Shown in pieces: positions 33,704 through 45,521 of a stretch of DNA of 64,000 bases. Numbering within the stretch: the first letter of the stretch is position 1; each line of letters begins with the position of its first letter. The position numbers and the translations under genes are program-made. The notes under the pieces are model-generated. The model made no database searches, was not told the DNA's origin, and was given only the letters and a program-made list of their open reading frames with translations. The DNA is from Conus ventricosus (lineage: Eukaryota; Mollusca; Gastropoda; Neogastropoda; Conidae). Where the stretch lies: contig CM031611.1 in NCBI GenBank assembly GCA_018398815.1, positions 48,525,801-48,589,800 of the forward strand, given 5' to 3'.

Positions 33704-34798
33704 TCTTTTACTTAAAAAGGGTGACTGGCAAAAACAAACAGTGATAAAGACAGAGAACATGATAGTGGGTAATTTAGCGATCAAAGTAATGCTAAAGTAA
33801 TGATGACGATTTTAGAGAAGACTATATATAGATGTATTTGAAGTCTACTCAAACTTATGTCACAATTTTAAAGGACCAAGACGTGGTGAACTGACACCAA
33901 CATTCGGATCGATTTTCAGATTCTTCAGAATGCTCTGTGTGACCACAATAGTCAGACATACATATGAACACAGAGACATACACATATACATCAATTAATC
34001 CATTTTAATAATTTGCACTTTTTTTTTTTCAGATCTCTTTTTCCCAAACAAAGCAAACAATCAGCTTAACAATGAAATGTGAAACTAAGCAAAATGCCAT
34101 AAAGCTGCTATTAACAATATGGATTAAGTATATTCTCTTATTCCATTACAAGATTTTCATACATTTTCTTTTCTGTATTTTTCAATTATGAAACCGAAAA
34201 CTGCATCAATAATAAATGATTTATCTCAAATTGAAAATGCAATGATAACTTCAAAAACTTGTACAATACGAATGACCGACATCTCTTTAGTTTCACTTTT
34301 TATACCCCCCCCCCCCCCCCCCCAAATTATGGATACAATCAGACTTCACAGATCAAAGCATAATTCATAGTCTTGTTGGTCCCATGATAATTTTCATTTC
34401 ATTCCAAATGGTGCCTGGCTTGCTGGGTGTTTAACACAATTTCTCAGCAAATTTGATTTTGACACATCTTTCTGCTTTTTTCTAAAGCTAAAGATAGTTA
34501 AGCATGTGAATATGGCTGTCAGGTGATACTATACCAAAGAGATGCGAAACAAAACATCAGCTGAAAATCTTCCTGCATAAGATTACCAACAGCAAACACA
34601 AAGACAATACTGGAAAGATGCATGCAATCATGCCATTCCACCAACACAGATTTCTAAGGCATCATGCTTCTTCTTAACATAGTAATGATGACTAGCATGA
34701 TGATGACCGAGCATGATGGTGGCAAAAAATATGCATGAAAATATGATCTGGATCAAGCTGATATCATGAAGTCAATTATCTTCAAAATGACCTCTACA
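33704..34798. other. Dvl intron, no gene seen
   Basis: AT-rich sequence with a poly-C run at 34306-34323. No recognisable coding or mobile feature. Confidence 0.5.
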
Positions 34799-35881
34799 TT
34801 AACCCGTTGACTGCCTTTAGTCGGTCAGCTGACGCGGAAATAAAAGTGCTTTCCATGTGCCTATGGGCAGTCCCCTGACGTCATGCATTTTTCTTGAATT
34901 TTCATTCGTTACTATTTCTATCAACGGACTCAAATAGAGTTTGCGTAGAAAGCCTTATATGTCTGTAGTCTTAAAATAATATGTAAATGACCACACGTGA
35001 GGGGAAAGCCCATTTATTCTCATCACTGACTGGATGACCAGCCAGCACTTCGTGTCTCGCTTGCAAAGATGGCGGCGCAACCTTCGACAAGCCCAGCGAC
35101 CAAATCAACGTATTTACACAGCTGAGCAGGCTCTGCTGATGATTTTTGACAAACACAATAATCTTTTATTCAACGACTAACTCGAGCATGAAGGTGAGAT
35201 GATGATAGTGGTGGAATTGCCAACCATATTCGTCAGTTATTGAGTAGGGCTCTGTGACCTCAGTGTGTGTTCAGCTGACAGCGTCAGTCGAACGAGCCAG
35301 CCAAGTGTGTACTCTGCACCGCGTGCTGGTGTCCAGAGTGATGTGAAAATCAGTGCGAGAGGGGATCGTGGCCTGCTCGCGGCGTGACACAGTGCAGACG
35401 GAAAGGTAGGAGAAGATGAGGGGTGAAGAGAGGGTTGAAGTTGAGCAAGGGGTGTGGTGGGGAGAGGGGGGGGCGTGGTCGTGGACTGGTCAGTCTGCAT
35501 CGAGTGTGAGCGTCTTGATAGACTTCCAAACTGTTTTACTTTCATTTACAGGTGTAGTGTGACAATACAAACTTTATTTTCATCTTTTTTGCTGTGTGTT
35601 CTTGTTTGGATGTGGTAAATACATATGTTTTTGATCGTGCAAAAAAATCTATCCAAATCTAAAAGCCTAAATACTTTTTTATTATCAAAATTAAAACAAA
35701 AGAAGCCCAGATTCAAAATCTTCATTCAATTTTCCTTCAAAAATGATATAGATTTCATTTTTCTATCTTTTGTAGTTTCTGAGCTAGAATTTTTTGTTAA
35801 TTATGACCCCCAAATCATGAGATGTCCCTGGCACCTGGGAACACGTTTGTTTGTACTATTGTGATGCACTGAACGGGTTAA
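34799..35881. mobile_element. piggyBac-like MITE (TTAA target)
   Basis: TTAA borders (34799-34802, 35878-35881) enclose CCCGTTGACTGCC and its imperfect partner near 35868. The inner left end shares GTTGACTGCC and a GGTCAGCTGAC motif with the element at 53334-55998, so they are related. I see no transposase. Confidence 0.75.
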
Positions 35882-36415
35882 CAAAGTGCTAAATATAAAC
35901 AAAATTTATTTTTAAAAAACACACACAAAAAAACCCACCACTGGATAGATCAGCATTTCTGTCTTAGTACAAGTAGGCTGACCGATATCATCTAAATAGG
36001 TGGGGGTTTTTTGCAAAAACAAAATAACGCTCTTTTTAAAAAAAATTTCTTTAAACTATCACCCACCTCCATCTTTGTCTAGTCTCCTGCACACACTTCC
36101 GCTAAGTTTATTTGCTTTAAAAAAAATTATTCTTATTTAAAAAAAAACTTGAGAATAAGCTTAACTGTGGTGTATTTCTAACACACTATTACTGTTAACA
36201 TTTTATTTTCAGATTTATTTGATTAAAATCCCTGTAAAGGCTCGAAACAAAGATCACCCCTCAGCATTTCAAATGTCCTCAAATAAAATCTACAGAACCA
36301 AAAATCAAGTCACAACACCAACACCAAATACCATGCCAATAACCAGGCAAACATTCTATTGTGAGAAATGCTAGTAATCCACAACGTGGGGAAAAAAGGG
36401 TTAGTGATTAGTTAC

Positions 36416-36527
36416 CTTGTTAATACCCACCCTACTGATCGGGGGCGGCCGATGACGTCGACGCCTCCGGCGGTGGCGCCCATATTTGGAGGCCATGCTG
36501 GTGGTGGTGTCTGTTACTGTGGAGAAT
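36416..36527 (-). CDS. Dvl: Dvl exon: Arg-rich basic region
   Basis: Reads RFSTVTDTTTSMASKYG then RHRRRRRRHRPPPISR and VGINK. The start completes the Arg of the conserved RFSSST motif, and the poly-basic run matches the HRRRRRK region that precedes PDZ in all animal Dishevelled proteins. The end is phase 0 before GTAACT. Family knowledge: this stretch helps bind acidic lipids or nuclear factors. Six consecutive Arg codons are seen (CGC CGG AGG CGT CGA CGT). Confidence 0.93.
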
Positions 36528-36715
36528 CTGACCAAAAACATGGAAGTTAGAAGAATTCATTGTCTAACATGACAAATCTCAATCATTCTATGCACCGTCT
36601 ATTACCATGGGTAAATGAAGAACCTTCGCAATGACAGAAAAAGAAACCCCAAAAAATGCACATGCATGAAAAAAAAAATCCTGACTACTCACTATACAAA
36701 TTGTCACTAGGATAC

Positions 36716-36746
36716 TAGCCGCCATGGCGAAGTGGTTAGCGATGGA
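36716..36746 (+). mobile_element. SINE head fragment
   Basis: 'agccgccatggcgaagtggt' then 'tagcgatgg' is the first 30 bases of the tRNA-derived SINE, including its A box. The rest is missing and unrelated purine-rich direct repeats follow (36745-36840). Confidence 0.75.
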
Positions 36747-37589
36747 GAAGGATAATGAACATAAGAAATCAAAGTGAACTGTACAGAAGAAGGATAATGA
36801 ACATTAAGAAATCCAAGTGAACAGTACAGACGGAAAAGGATAAATCCAAGTTAACAGTAGAGTTCACTTAAGAGCAACTTGCAAAAAACTTACACTTTAA
36901 CAAAATTCATCTTCAGACACATGAAGAAAATGTACTTTATATGCCTATCAGTGAGGAACACCTGGGGTAATGACAGACCTGACTACCCTTTCCACAAATA
37001 TTCAGTGTTCATGACAAAGGTTTTTAACATTTTCAAAAGTAATCCAGCATTTAGATACAACATGATGTCCAACACACATTTTCTCTCTCATGCAAGATGA
37101 CAGTAAAAGAAAAAGAGTTGTGCATGTAAATATTAAGTCAGATACCATCATGTCTTTTCTGTTTCATTTCTGTTTGTAATGGGGCAATTCTCAGGCCTAT
37201 GAAATGCCTGATGCTTTCTTTGACTGAAGTAGCACCATGTCTGCTTATCCATATCTACAGTACAGGTGAATACATATGTTGTATCCCCTCACAAAAAACA
37301 ACAACTTTCAAACATGTATCATGCACAAAAATCAAACCTGATCGGATGCAAAACAAAAAAAAAAGAAAACAGACAGAAGATTCTGGCTCAAGTCACCACA
37401 ATCCCATATTTACATAAAACTATCTCGTTTGAAAAAAAAACCTCCAGACCACCATCTCACATCTTTGAAAAAAAACTTCACCAGACCACAATCTCACATC
37501 TCAAGAAATGCACAAGAATTTAAAAACCTGCCCAACCACAAAAAAAAAAAAAGAAGAAGCTGACAATCAATATCAAGGACCCAGACAAC

Positions 37590-37760
37590 TTTATGAACAT
37601 CGATTAAGTGGGATAAAATCTGTGGTGTAAATGGGATCTACACAGTGCTCCCTGACAATCATTATCAAGGACCCAGTATACAGACCAGACAACTTTATTT
37701 TGTTGGCAAGTGGGATAAAATCTGTGGTGTAACAAGGATCTACACAGTGTTCACCTGCTG
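37590..37760. repeat. Direct repeat next to a Dvl donor site
   Basis: 'gtgggataaaatctgtggtg' and 'atctacacagtg' together with 'tgacaatcattatcaaggac' occur twice with a spacing of about 105 bp. The right copy runs into the donor of the exon at 37755. Confidence 0.75.
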
Positions 37761-37893
37761 GCTGTGTCATCCTCAGAGTCAAAGAAGCTGGTGGTCTCCA
37801 GGTCACTACTCATCATAGTAGAAGTCTCGTAGTGACCTCTTTCAGGACGGTGGTGCCGCTCATGCTTTGAATGGCCGTTGATTCGAGCAGGGG
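37755..37893 (-). CDS. Dvl: Dvl exon: linker with ARxNG and S-x-LETTSFFDSxxDD motif
   Basis: The exon encodes APARINGHSKHERHHR, then a Ser/Thr-rich stretch and SDLETTSFFDSEDDTAS, ending with two bases of an Arg codon. The ARLNG-like element and the ETTSFFDSDEDD element are conserved in Dvl1-3 between DIX and the basic region. Length is 139 bases (2 + 135 + 2). The right part of the downstream intron next to this exon carries a direct repeat (37590-37760) that touches the donor. Confidence 0.93.
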
Positions 37894-38503
37894 CTTAACA
37901 ACAGAAACATTTGCATTGAACATTTTTCTCCATTTGCCTTTACCTTCTTCACTGGCAAATCACTTTTTTCTTTTTCATCTCGGTATGCAATGTGTGCCCA
38001 AGTATCAGAGACTCCCTTTTTAAAATACTTTCAATCACATCAGTTTTTGCTATCTTCAACAATAATGCTCCCATACAACACACACTGTTTATCATGAACA
38101 GGACAGCACAAGAAGAGAGAGAGAGATAGCACAAGAGGAAAAACATAAATGTTGATGTATTCTAATATCTTGACCTCATTTTGTCTGCTTCATGCATTTT
38201 TCACATCTAAGTCATCACTGATGCCAACACCATGCATTCAAAAGTTTACTTAAATCTGAAGGCGTGCGCGCATGAGAGTTTGTCAGAGAGAAAGGGAAAA
38301 GAGATGGGGACAGAGATGTACAGGGTCACTGAAAATGCTTGCTTTACAGATTAAACAATGTTACTTCTTTTCACGACTTACATTCAACTCCATCTTAAAA
38401 AAAGATTTTCAAAAGAGGGTTACCACACAAATCAGTTATCTATAACAATATCACTGATACCTGAAATGCTAGCTTTTTTGACATAAACAACGGAGACTCT
38501 TAC

Positions 38504-38589
38504 CTCGGCGAGCGCCACCCATCACAGACTCTGATTCTTCTGTACAGGTATCACAAGGCTCTTCACGACTCACCACTGATGCATTGGCG
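38504..38589 (-). CDS. Dvl: Dvl exon: acidic linker
   Basis: It completes the His codon begun in the previous exon, then reads ANASVVSREEPCDTCTEESE and SVMGGARR, ending with the first base of the next codon before GTAAGA. It corresponds to the acidic 'DNDTETDS' stretch in vertebrate paralogues but with two Cys residues (PCDTC) that I do not recall from vertebrate proteins. Length is 86 bases (1 + 84 + 1). Confidence 0.9.
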
Positions 38590-38948
38590 CTGAAAACAAT
38601 CAAAGACAAGTATCTCCCATGTGTTCATCGACAGCAGCCTTCAACAGTTTTAACTATCAGTAGCAGATCCAGTCCACTTTACCACCTCACTTCACACATG
38701 ACGCCCAATTCCTCATTACTGGGTGCACGAAACACGTTCTGTTACAACCAATCAAACTGAAACTCTTGCCAAACAAACACACCTTTAGAGCAAATTCACT
38801 GTTTTTTACTTAAAAGACCAAATTCATTATAAAAATAGGTAGGTGAAAAACATTTGGATTCTAAGTATATTTCCCTGCTCTTCCACCTTTCTTGCTCCAT
38901 AGGCCTTTGTCCTTTTTTCAGGAAAAGCAAACCTTTAAATAAAAAAAA

Positions 38949-39781
38949 CTTTTTTTTTTGCTGTCCCAACTTCTGCGCCACCTCAGAGGCAGAGCTCCCA
39001 CGCCGCCATTCCGACACCGCCGTCCACAGCCACAGCCCGGCCGGCCCCGCCGCAGCCCCCGGCACCGCAATCCACAGGGAGCAGTCAATGTCAGGTCGTC
39101 AAGAGGCAACCCACCGGAGAAACACTGCACTGCTGCCAAGTCACTTCGGTGGTGTTCAGTGGCGCCTGTTCTGATCTAACATTCGCAGGACACCACCTAC
39201 TAAGCCCCCTACTGACGACAATAATTGCTAGTCGCGAGCCAGCGTGAGTGAGCTCTCCCTCTGGAGGGCGCCACCACGTCCGAACACAGCCCCCATGGAC
39301 TCGCCGATAACCGGTGACCCCCGACGGAACCAAACCAAAGCTACAGACGTGGAGAGGACACCGAAACTGAGGTCACCATGAGAGCAGGGCATGAAGGGTC
39401 ACAGAATTTGAAACTTTTTTTTATTTTTAATGCTGATTGATGAGGATGATTAAGATGATGCTACGGATTTCCATTTTGGTCCGAGACTATATGACAGGGC
39501 TGTACTCTAACGCTTCCTTTCATAATATATCCCGGCGTCAACCAGGCCCGAAAGATACAGGCACCTGCAGTGTTGGTCAGGAAATTTGAGCAACAGAAAC
39601 GCATCCATTAAGTGGATGAAACTCGACTGTGTGGTCCCAGTCTTCCCAACTGAGTCCCGCAGCAAACTCAACTCTGGGTAGGAGCCGGTCGGGCAGAAAA
39701 AACCCACATGACTCTGATGGGATTCGAACCCACGACCTCCCAGTCGGAGTCCGCGATGCTAACCACTTCGCCACGGCGGCG
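38949..39781 (-). mobile_element. Long tRNA-derived SINE, copy 2
   Basis: The head at 39781-39700 carries the A box (CGAAGTGGTTAGC) and the B box (GGTTCGAATCCC). The tail is the T run at 38950-38959. AAAAACTTTTT-like sequence flanks both ends. The body matches copy 1 across its length. Confidence 0.85.
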
Positions 39782-39854
39782 AAAAACTTTTTGGCCAAAT
39801 GGCAATACCTTTACACTCTTTGATTTCTTTTTATGCCATCACCCAAACACTGTT

Positions 39855-40010
39855 TTCAGGCTGGAGAACAGCCGACTCAAAAAATCTCTGAAAATGGCCA
39901 GGGTCCAGAGGCCACCTATGCCCCAGTGGGGTCCAAGGGCAACATTTTGTTGGGGAATCCAGCGGACAAAGCCCTCCTGGCTGCAATGGAATTTTTTGCA
40001 GTTTAAAGAC
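39855..40010. repeat. Unclassified interspersed repeat, copy 1
   Basis: 'caggctggagaacagccgac' ... 'gggtccagaggcc' ... 'ccccagtggggtccaagg' resembles 41975-42095 over more than 100 bp. I see no termini or known family. Confidence 0.55.
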
Positions 40011-40084
40011 CCTTTCATCATCTCTCGTGATTGGCAATTTGCTATGCCAAGATTTAAAAAAATGAAACAACAAAACCTACCTGC

Positions 40085-40190
40085 ACACACACAAACACAC
40101 ACATATCACACACACTGATAGTACACTCTCAAACACACACACACATGCAAACACACACACCACACACACACACATAGCAGCATGCACACT
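40085..40190. repeat. (CA)n-rich tract
   Basis: Interrupted CA repeats in a Dvl intron. Confidence 0.8.
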
Positions 40191-41488
40191 TACATTTAAA
40201 AAATGTCTATTAAAAAAAAAAAAAGTCATGCATACAACCTAGAAATGAAAGTACAATATCTTTTACGTGGACACAATCACTATGACTTGTGCATCTCATT
40301 TCTTGCTGATTATAACCAACGGCACCACAGGGTACATATGACATCAATAATCAGGACTGTCACACGGTCAAAATAAAATCCATGGATATTCGTTAAAGAA
40401 GAAAAAAAGTGGCGAGGGGTGCATGTAAAACACTAATAGATCAAGAAATCCAGTCTGCTCTGATAGCAGTCCAATGCTCCTGAAGCATCAACATGCTTTT
40501 AGCTGTGCACATGTTCGAAGAGCACTGTTAAAACCATGACTGGAGTAATTCAGCTCTATTTTAAAAAAAAAGCAAAAAAACAACCTGCCATTCCCAGCTT
40601 GTTCACTTCCAAAAAAGTCAAAAGCCACTGATCAAAACTGCTCACTTTTGTACTGTAGTCTTTTCAATCCATTCAAATCTCCCACAGTTGACAACTGTGC
40701 CTTCCTAAAATGTTTTGTCTGTTTTAAGATTCGTGAAATGCAAGACATTGTATTTTCCCCCAAAAGCTAAAGTCTATGCATGATGCACAGCCAGAAAAAA
40801 GGGGAAAAAAAGAATAAGGTGGGAAAAAATAGGCTGCACAAACACAGCCTTCACCTACAAACGTGCCCACACTGAACTGGTCTGATCAATGCATGCAGAA
40901 GTATCGCGACACACCATAAAAACCATGGGCCGCAGTGCATTGAAAATAGAATCATGAATACGTGGACTGGAAAAATTGGATAGAGTACAAAATTTGGGAT
41001 GATAAAGTGTTAAGGGAATTTTCTTTTCAGCCAACTTTCTCTTTTTTTTCTCTCAGATGTCTGCTTTTCCAAACTCTTAAAACCCACACGATTTTCTTGG
41101 AAATCCACGGATCCCGTGAGACCTGCTTGCTTTTAACTGAATCCAACTGCAGATAGGTTCTAACCACTTTTAACAGCGAAAAGAACATGTATGAAGACAA
41201 ATTCTTATGTTCTCAAAATGACTCAAGACCACACAAAAAATAATTCATTGTATTTTCTTCCTAAAAATGCACATCAAAACATTCTGATAATACACACTTA
41301 ACTTACATTATATTTGACAACTTTTTGACATGCAGAAAGTCTTTCAACTTCAAACTAAGAGATCCAAACTCGACAGAGTTCACAATTATTTTGGAATGGG
41401 TTTCAAATCTCAGACCTTGATGTTTAAAGACTGAACAAACACGGCAGAAGCTCTCTCAAATCTGAGCACTATGCTATTATGCACTTAC
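40191..41488. other. Dvl intron, no gene seen
   Basis: No recognisable coding or mobile features up to the post-DIX linker exon. Confidence 0.5.
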
Positions 41489-41598
41489 TGAAAAGATGGT
41501 GGGCGGCTGTCCCCAATGCCTCCCACTCTCTCTGTGGGCATGTGGACATCTCCAGACTGTGACTGGGTGTCCGAGGCACTGCTCTCTGCAGGCACCAG
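41489..41598 (-). CDS. Dvl: Dvl exon: post-DIX linker
   Basis: The exon encodes LVPAESSASDTQSQSGDVHM then PTERVGGIGDSRPPSF. It joins the DIX exon in phase 0 (VVSW to LVPAE) and ends with two bases of the His codon that completes the conserved ERxGGIGDSRPPSFH motif of animal Dishevelled proteins. The acceptor is TTTCAG and the donor GTAAGT. The segment is rich in Ser/Thr and, by family knowledge, is a phosphorylated linker. Nothing is truncated. Confidence 0.93.
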
Positions 41599-41974
41599 CT
41601 GAAATGGACCATTCCCAATCCAAAAACAATCACAAGAGAGCCATAGAATGGCAACTATAACATAATTCACATAAAGCCTTTTACATAAAGCTATAATCTT
41701 ACCATTCTTTTATACACAGAATCCTGATGAAGACAATATACGCTAAAGTCCACTTACATGAAAAGTACAGGGGAAAATCAGACACTTTCCTGAATGACTT
41801 GATCTGTGCTCATCTTTCTAATGATAATTGCCACTACTACTGAGAACTTAACTATACAGCACCACTCCTCACAGACCAAGCTCCAAGTGCTTTACAATCA
41901 TTCTCATTTATGCAACGGGCTGCCTACCTAGGTAAAACTGACTGAAGAGCTGCCTACTGGCACCAATTTCACTT

Positions 41975-42095
41975 CTTGTCAGGCTGGACAACAGCTGACT
42001 TGAAAAATCTCTGAAAAAAAAGCTGGGGTCCAGGAGCCAGCTAGGCCCTTGTGGTATCCATGGACAACCCCCTGGTGGGGGACCTAGGGAGTGGA
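41975..42095. repeat. Unclassified interspersed repeat, copy 2
   Basis: 'caggctggacaacagctgac' ... 'ggggtccaggagccagct' ... matches the repeat at 39855-40010 in the same orientation. Confidence 0.55.
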
Positions 42096-42136
42096 GGGGC
42101 CAATATGAGGACCTTCAACTCTCCTCATACCATGGG

Positions 42137-42199
42137 CGGAAGCTACCGCCGATGACGCTCCTATGTATACCAGAGAGCCAAAGGCGGTAGCTACTTCCG
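42137..42199. repeat. Inverted repeat, 14-17 bp arms
   Basis: CGGAAGCTACCGCC pairs with GGCGGTAGCTACTTCCG across about a 32-base loop, giving a stable hairpin with one bulge. It may be a terminal piece of a MITE. Confidence 0.6.
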
Positions 42200-42476
42200 A
42201 AAAGCACATGGCACACACTAAGCTTATTTCAAAGCTGATTCACTTCCCCTGGACAGCCTAGCGACGCGCACTTGAAATAAACATAGCTACTTCCCTTGTC
42301 TGCAATTTCAAGTCATGAAGTGGCAAAACATCAATTCTGTGGGATTTTTCAATTCTTTGACCAGTTTCCGAGATGGTGGTGACCCCCACTGGAGGAACAG
42401 GTATTGGGGTATGGGGGTGGGGGGGGGGGGGGGGGGTTGGGAATTGTCTGAAGGAGAAGACTTGGGCTGGACTGAC

Positions 42477-42552
42477 CATTATCATCATAAGGCTCAAACT
42501 CAAAGGGATTGATGTCATCACGAAGGACAGACACATGATTCTGCATTTGACG
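42477..42552 (-). other. Orphan exon-like segment inside a Dvl intron
   Basis: A 76-base open stretch translates to RQMQNHVSVLRDDINPFEF plus EPYDDN. It is flanked on the minus strand by a pyrimidine-rich tract ending in TTGAG and by a GTCAGT donor. The composition looks coding, but I do not recognise the family. It would enter in phase 0 and leave in phase 1, which would shift the Dvl frame, so it is not an ordinary Dvl cassette exon. It could be an exon of a nested gene, a gene fragment carried by a transposon, or chance. Confidence 0.3.
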
Positions 42553-42943
42553 CTCAAGGCATAAAGAACAACGAAAGACAAGAGACCGCAATCAAGCAAA
42601 ACTTGTGGACATTAACAGATGAATTTCTTCCTAAGCCACCTGAAAGGATCCAAGAGCACCTAAAAAACTCTGAAGAACAGGGACGAGGAAGGAGGGAGGT
42701 AGGGGGCGGGGTTCCCTCACCAAGAAAACTAGACCATGTTTGGGGAAGAGTCATGAAGCGACCTCATTAAGGGCGATCATTCCTCTGACCTAACTTATTT
42801 TTGAGGCATTATTAGCTCCCTGGGTTGTTTCTTTTCTGCTGTTGTTTTTTTCATCTGTTTGTATGTTTTGTTTTGATTGTGATCCTGAATAAGGTGATAT
42901 TCCATATCAAGCAGGATATGGCATTTCTTTAACACTCAAACAG

Positions 42944-43292
42944 AATCTGCTGTAACATGTTTGTGTCTCACATCATTCAAGTCCCAACACTCTAAAAGAA
43001 TATGTTTCATTGTGAGTGGAAAAATGACATGGAATGCACCACGGAGCTTCTTCCCTCTTAAAAAGGTATGCATGATTAAAATATGAATGGCATGGTTTCA
43101 GATCTGTGCAGGAATAAACATGTTAGACAGTTTCCCTGTTGTGGCATTCTTAGCTAAGCAATCAGCCATTTCATTCCCTCCGATGTCAACGCGACCGGGG
43201 ACCCAAGCCAGAACAATGTTGTTACCTTCGGCTTTCCAACGTTGTAAAAAAGTTTTTAAAAAGTGTAGAAGTTTGGGATGCTGGAGGTGCTT
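42944..43292 (-). mobile_element. LINE fragment (ORF2 C-terminal part)
   Basis: Matches copy 2 around 22675-23170, including the Cys/His tail (its 'gtgtctcacatcattcaagt' equals the 22701 region) and the RNase H 'GHVGxxGNEM' region near 43190. A deletion joins the two. Decayed and without the 3' tail. Confidence 0.75.
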
Positions 43293-43341
43293 TCAAACCA
43301 AAAGCAATGAAAGCAAATAAAACTGGTCAATCCTATTTAAG

Positions 43342-43393
<52 letters not shown>
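43342..43393. repeat. Poly-C run, 52 bp
   Basis: An uninterrupted C homopolymer. It is likely unreliable in length. Confidence 0.95.
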
Positions 43394-43673
43394 ATCTCCT
43401 TATTTCTTTCAGTTTCTTCCAAAGAGTAAATCTTCAATTGATGGAAACTCTTTTCCAAGCAAAGAACAAAAGGTTGGGAAATGCAAAAGGCAGCTGAAAA
43501 CAGAACTTTCTCTTCAAATCTTGTTGCTAATCTAGGACCTCTGCCAAATCTTTCCAAATTCACAACTCTATTAGTATTAACCTTACATTCAACACTGTTT
43601 TGGGCGCCACACTTAGAATTGAAACTTTTTAATTGTTATGGTTCACTGTCACTGGCATTTTAGTGCTGCTTGC

Positions 43674-44762
43674 TTAAAGGTCTACTTTAGAGGTTTTCGA
43701 TAATTGGTCAGCATATCCGGAAATATGAAATGTTTGATAAATTGATAAAATAACATCCGATTCGCTCCCGATCACACGAAATCGATCCGTGAAAGTGGGC
43801 ATTTTCACCTGTAATCAAGAAAACGGAGGTAATCAACTAAATCTTGGCATGGCTTAACTGCTCTTGGATGTGACGTCACATGATGGTCAGCGAGGGGCGA
43901 CAGAAAGCAATTCTGATGGTTCTTGCACATCTCGGTCGGTATTTAATTTATCAATATCATGTAAAAGCAGCGACTATGATTGCGACAGCCAATGTGACTC
44001 TGGGGATGTTTCTGCAAGGCCTGTACCTTATCAGTTTGAACGCTAAGTTCTTTTTACCACGTCAGTTCAGTTCCAGCTGGACGCCCGAACACAGCATTCC
44101 GAAGGCGTACGGACGTTACCGAAGTCTCGAGGGAGGCTACCGACTGACTTCTTGATGTGATGACGTGTGGACGGCGAGCGGAGATTCTCCTTCCTCAAGC
44201 CTTAACGTGTTCATTCAATTTAACAAGTGTGATCTGTCCATAGATAAGAACAGAATAAACGTGCGACTATCGTACTCATCTGTATGAGCTTACCACTCCG
44301 CCTTCAAAGTATACGTGCACAATGCAGACAAAGTTTTTGATCCACTCGAACGGGCTCGGCAATTGTCGAATAGCTCGTTTCCGCGATCCAGCTGGAACTG
44401 ACGTGGATCTTGATCAGATGGAAATGTGTGCAAAGAAGATCCGTGTCCTGCTGAGCTACTGCACTCGCCTACAATACAATATCTGCCACCCCCTCGTGAC
44501 TTTTTAGGCTGTGGGGGATCGCAACTCGTTTTTGATTTCACTTGGCGTTGGCTTGGTGTGTAGGTCGCGGCTGACGGCCAGTCCATCAAGTGACGTCACG
44601 GTTTTTGGGTCTACCGCGCGGGGTTTGAACAGGTGTGCAAAAGTCATTTTTATCTATTAAATTCTTCCGGCGATTTAAAAAAAAATGAATACCATACTAT
44701 AGTTATATGACATGTAGACCTGTTTTTAACAAATTATCAAAAATCTCTAAGTAGACCTTTAA
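43674..44762 (-). mobile_element. Kolobok-like element with THAP ORF (TTAA target)
   Basis: TTAA at 43674-43677 and 44759-44762 borders about 28-bp inverted repeats beginning AGGTCTACTT and continuing AGAG(G/A)TTTT(C/T)GATAATT. The minus strand carries a THAP zinc-finger ORF. TTAA duplications plus a THAP domain fit Kolobok; piggyBac elements also use TTAA but have no THAP. At 1.09 kb it lacks the transposase core. Confidence 0.8.
44290..44589 (-). pseudogene. THAP-type zinc finger of the Kolobok-like element
   Basis: After a basic lead (KSKTSCDPPQPKKSRGGG) the ORF reads RYCIVGECSSSAGHGSSLHT then FPSDQDPRQF. C-x4-C ... H-x-FP is the start of a C2CH THAP domain (about residues 36-67). The following Trp and the Cys-x2-His end are not found in frame (QLDRGNELFDNCRARSSG), suggesting a frameshift. 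The family binds DNA at the transposon ends. Confidence 0.65.
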
Positions 44763-45268
44763 GGCAGCCAACTTCAACTACACTAATGTGCATGTGTTAA
44801 TGTTTATGTTATCCATACTCACTGGCACACAGTGGCCGGGAATTTAACATGTGTATAACATTTCTTTAGATAAATGGCCTAGGTGGTAGCATGAGCACTA
44901 TTTTTGTTGACACTCTTCGACAAATTGAAAACGAGATCCACAAAAACAGGTACATAGTGGGCAAGAGCCACTGAATCAAAAGCATGATTGCTTCTTACCC
45001 ATAAGCAATGTAAAGGCTTGGACACCAAGGGACCGCAACTCTGAAGCTGATGCATTTAATCACGTTCATCAATGAAACCGAGTTGCAATTTTAGAGTTCA
45101 CAACTTTCCACCTTGATCAAAGCTTCAGAAAAACGACTGTGCTTGCGACCAAAAAAAATTATGAATCCCTTGGACCTTCAATGTGAAAATCTGTGCATCG
45201 AGTACCTCCAGCTGTGTGTTGTAAGGAACACTGAATAAGTCTCAGTTCCCATACCTTTTTTTTTTTTT
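44763..45268. other. Dvl intron, no gene seen
   Basis: Unique sequence between the Kolobok-like and DIRS elements, ending in a poly-T run at 45256-45268. Confidence 0.5.
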
Positions 45269-45308
45269 AAAGGAAATTTTTATTCTAAAATTACGTTTAA
45301 TCTAACAT

Positions 45309-45446
45309 ACTTACCGTGGCTCACTAATGCAATAAGCGGCAGCAATTTGCTATCCCCGCCTCGTATACAATAAAGTCCGTACGACAACAAAACCCTTGAA
45401 AGGGCCTCGTGCCTTGGCGCATGCTCAGAATCATCCTCTTTTCGAG
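45309..45446. repeat. DIRS left inverted terminal repeat
   Basis: Begins CCGTGGCTCACTAATGCAAT and is matched in reverse complement by 50925-51058. The pair forms the circular intermediate template ends. Confidence 0.9.
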
Positions 45447-45521
45447 GTATATCAAACCCTGACTGAGAACTCCTGATGGAACCAGGAAGGCGGGGAGGTA
45501 GGGAGGGTCTCTGCGTGAGCC

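Noticed and set aside
43333..43563. Gly-rich ORF on the minus strand
   Set aside because: It is the translation of a 52-bp homopolymer run.
43674..44762. Host THAP-domain gene
   Set aside because: The finger lies between inverted repeats at TTAA sites and is broken, so it belongs to the transposon.
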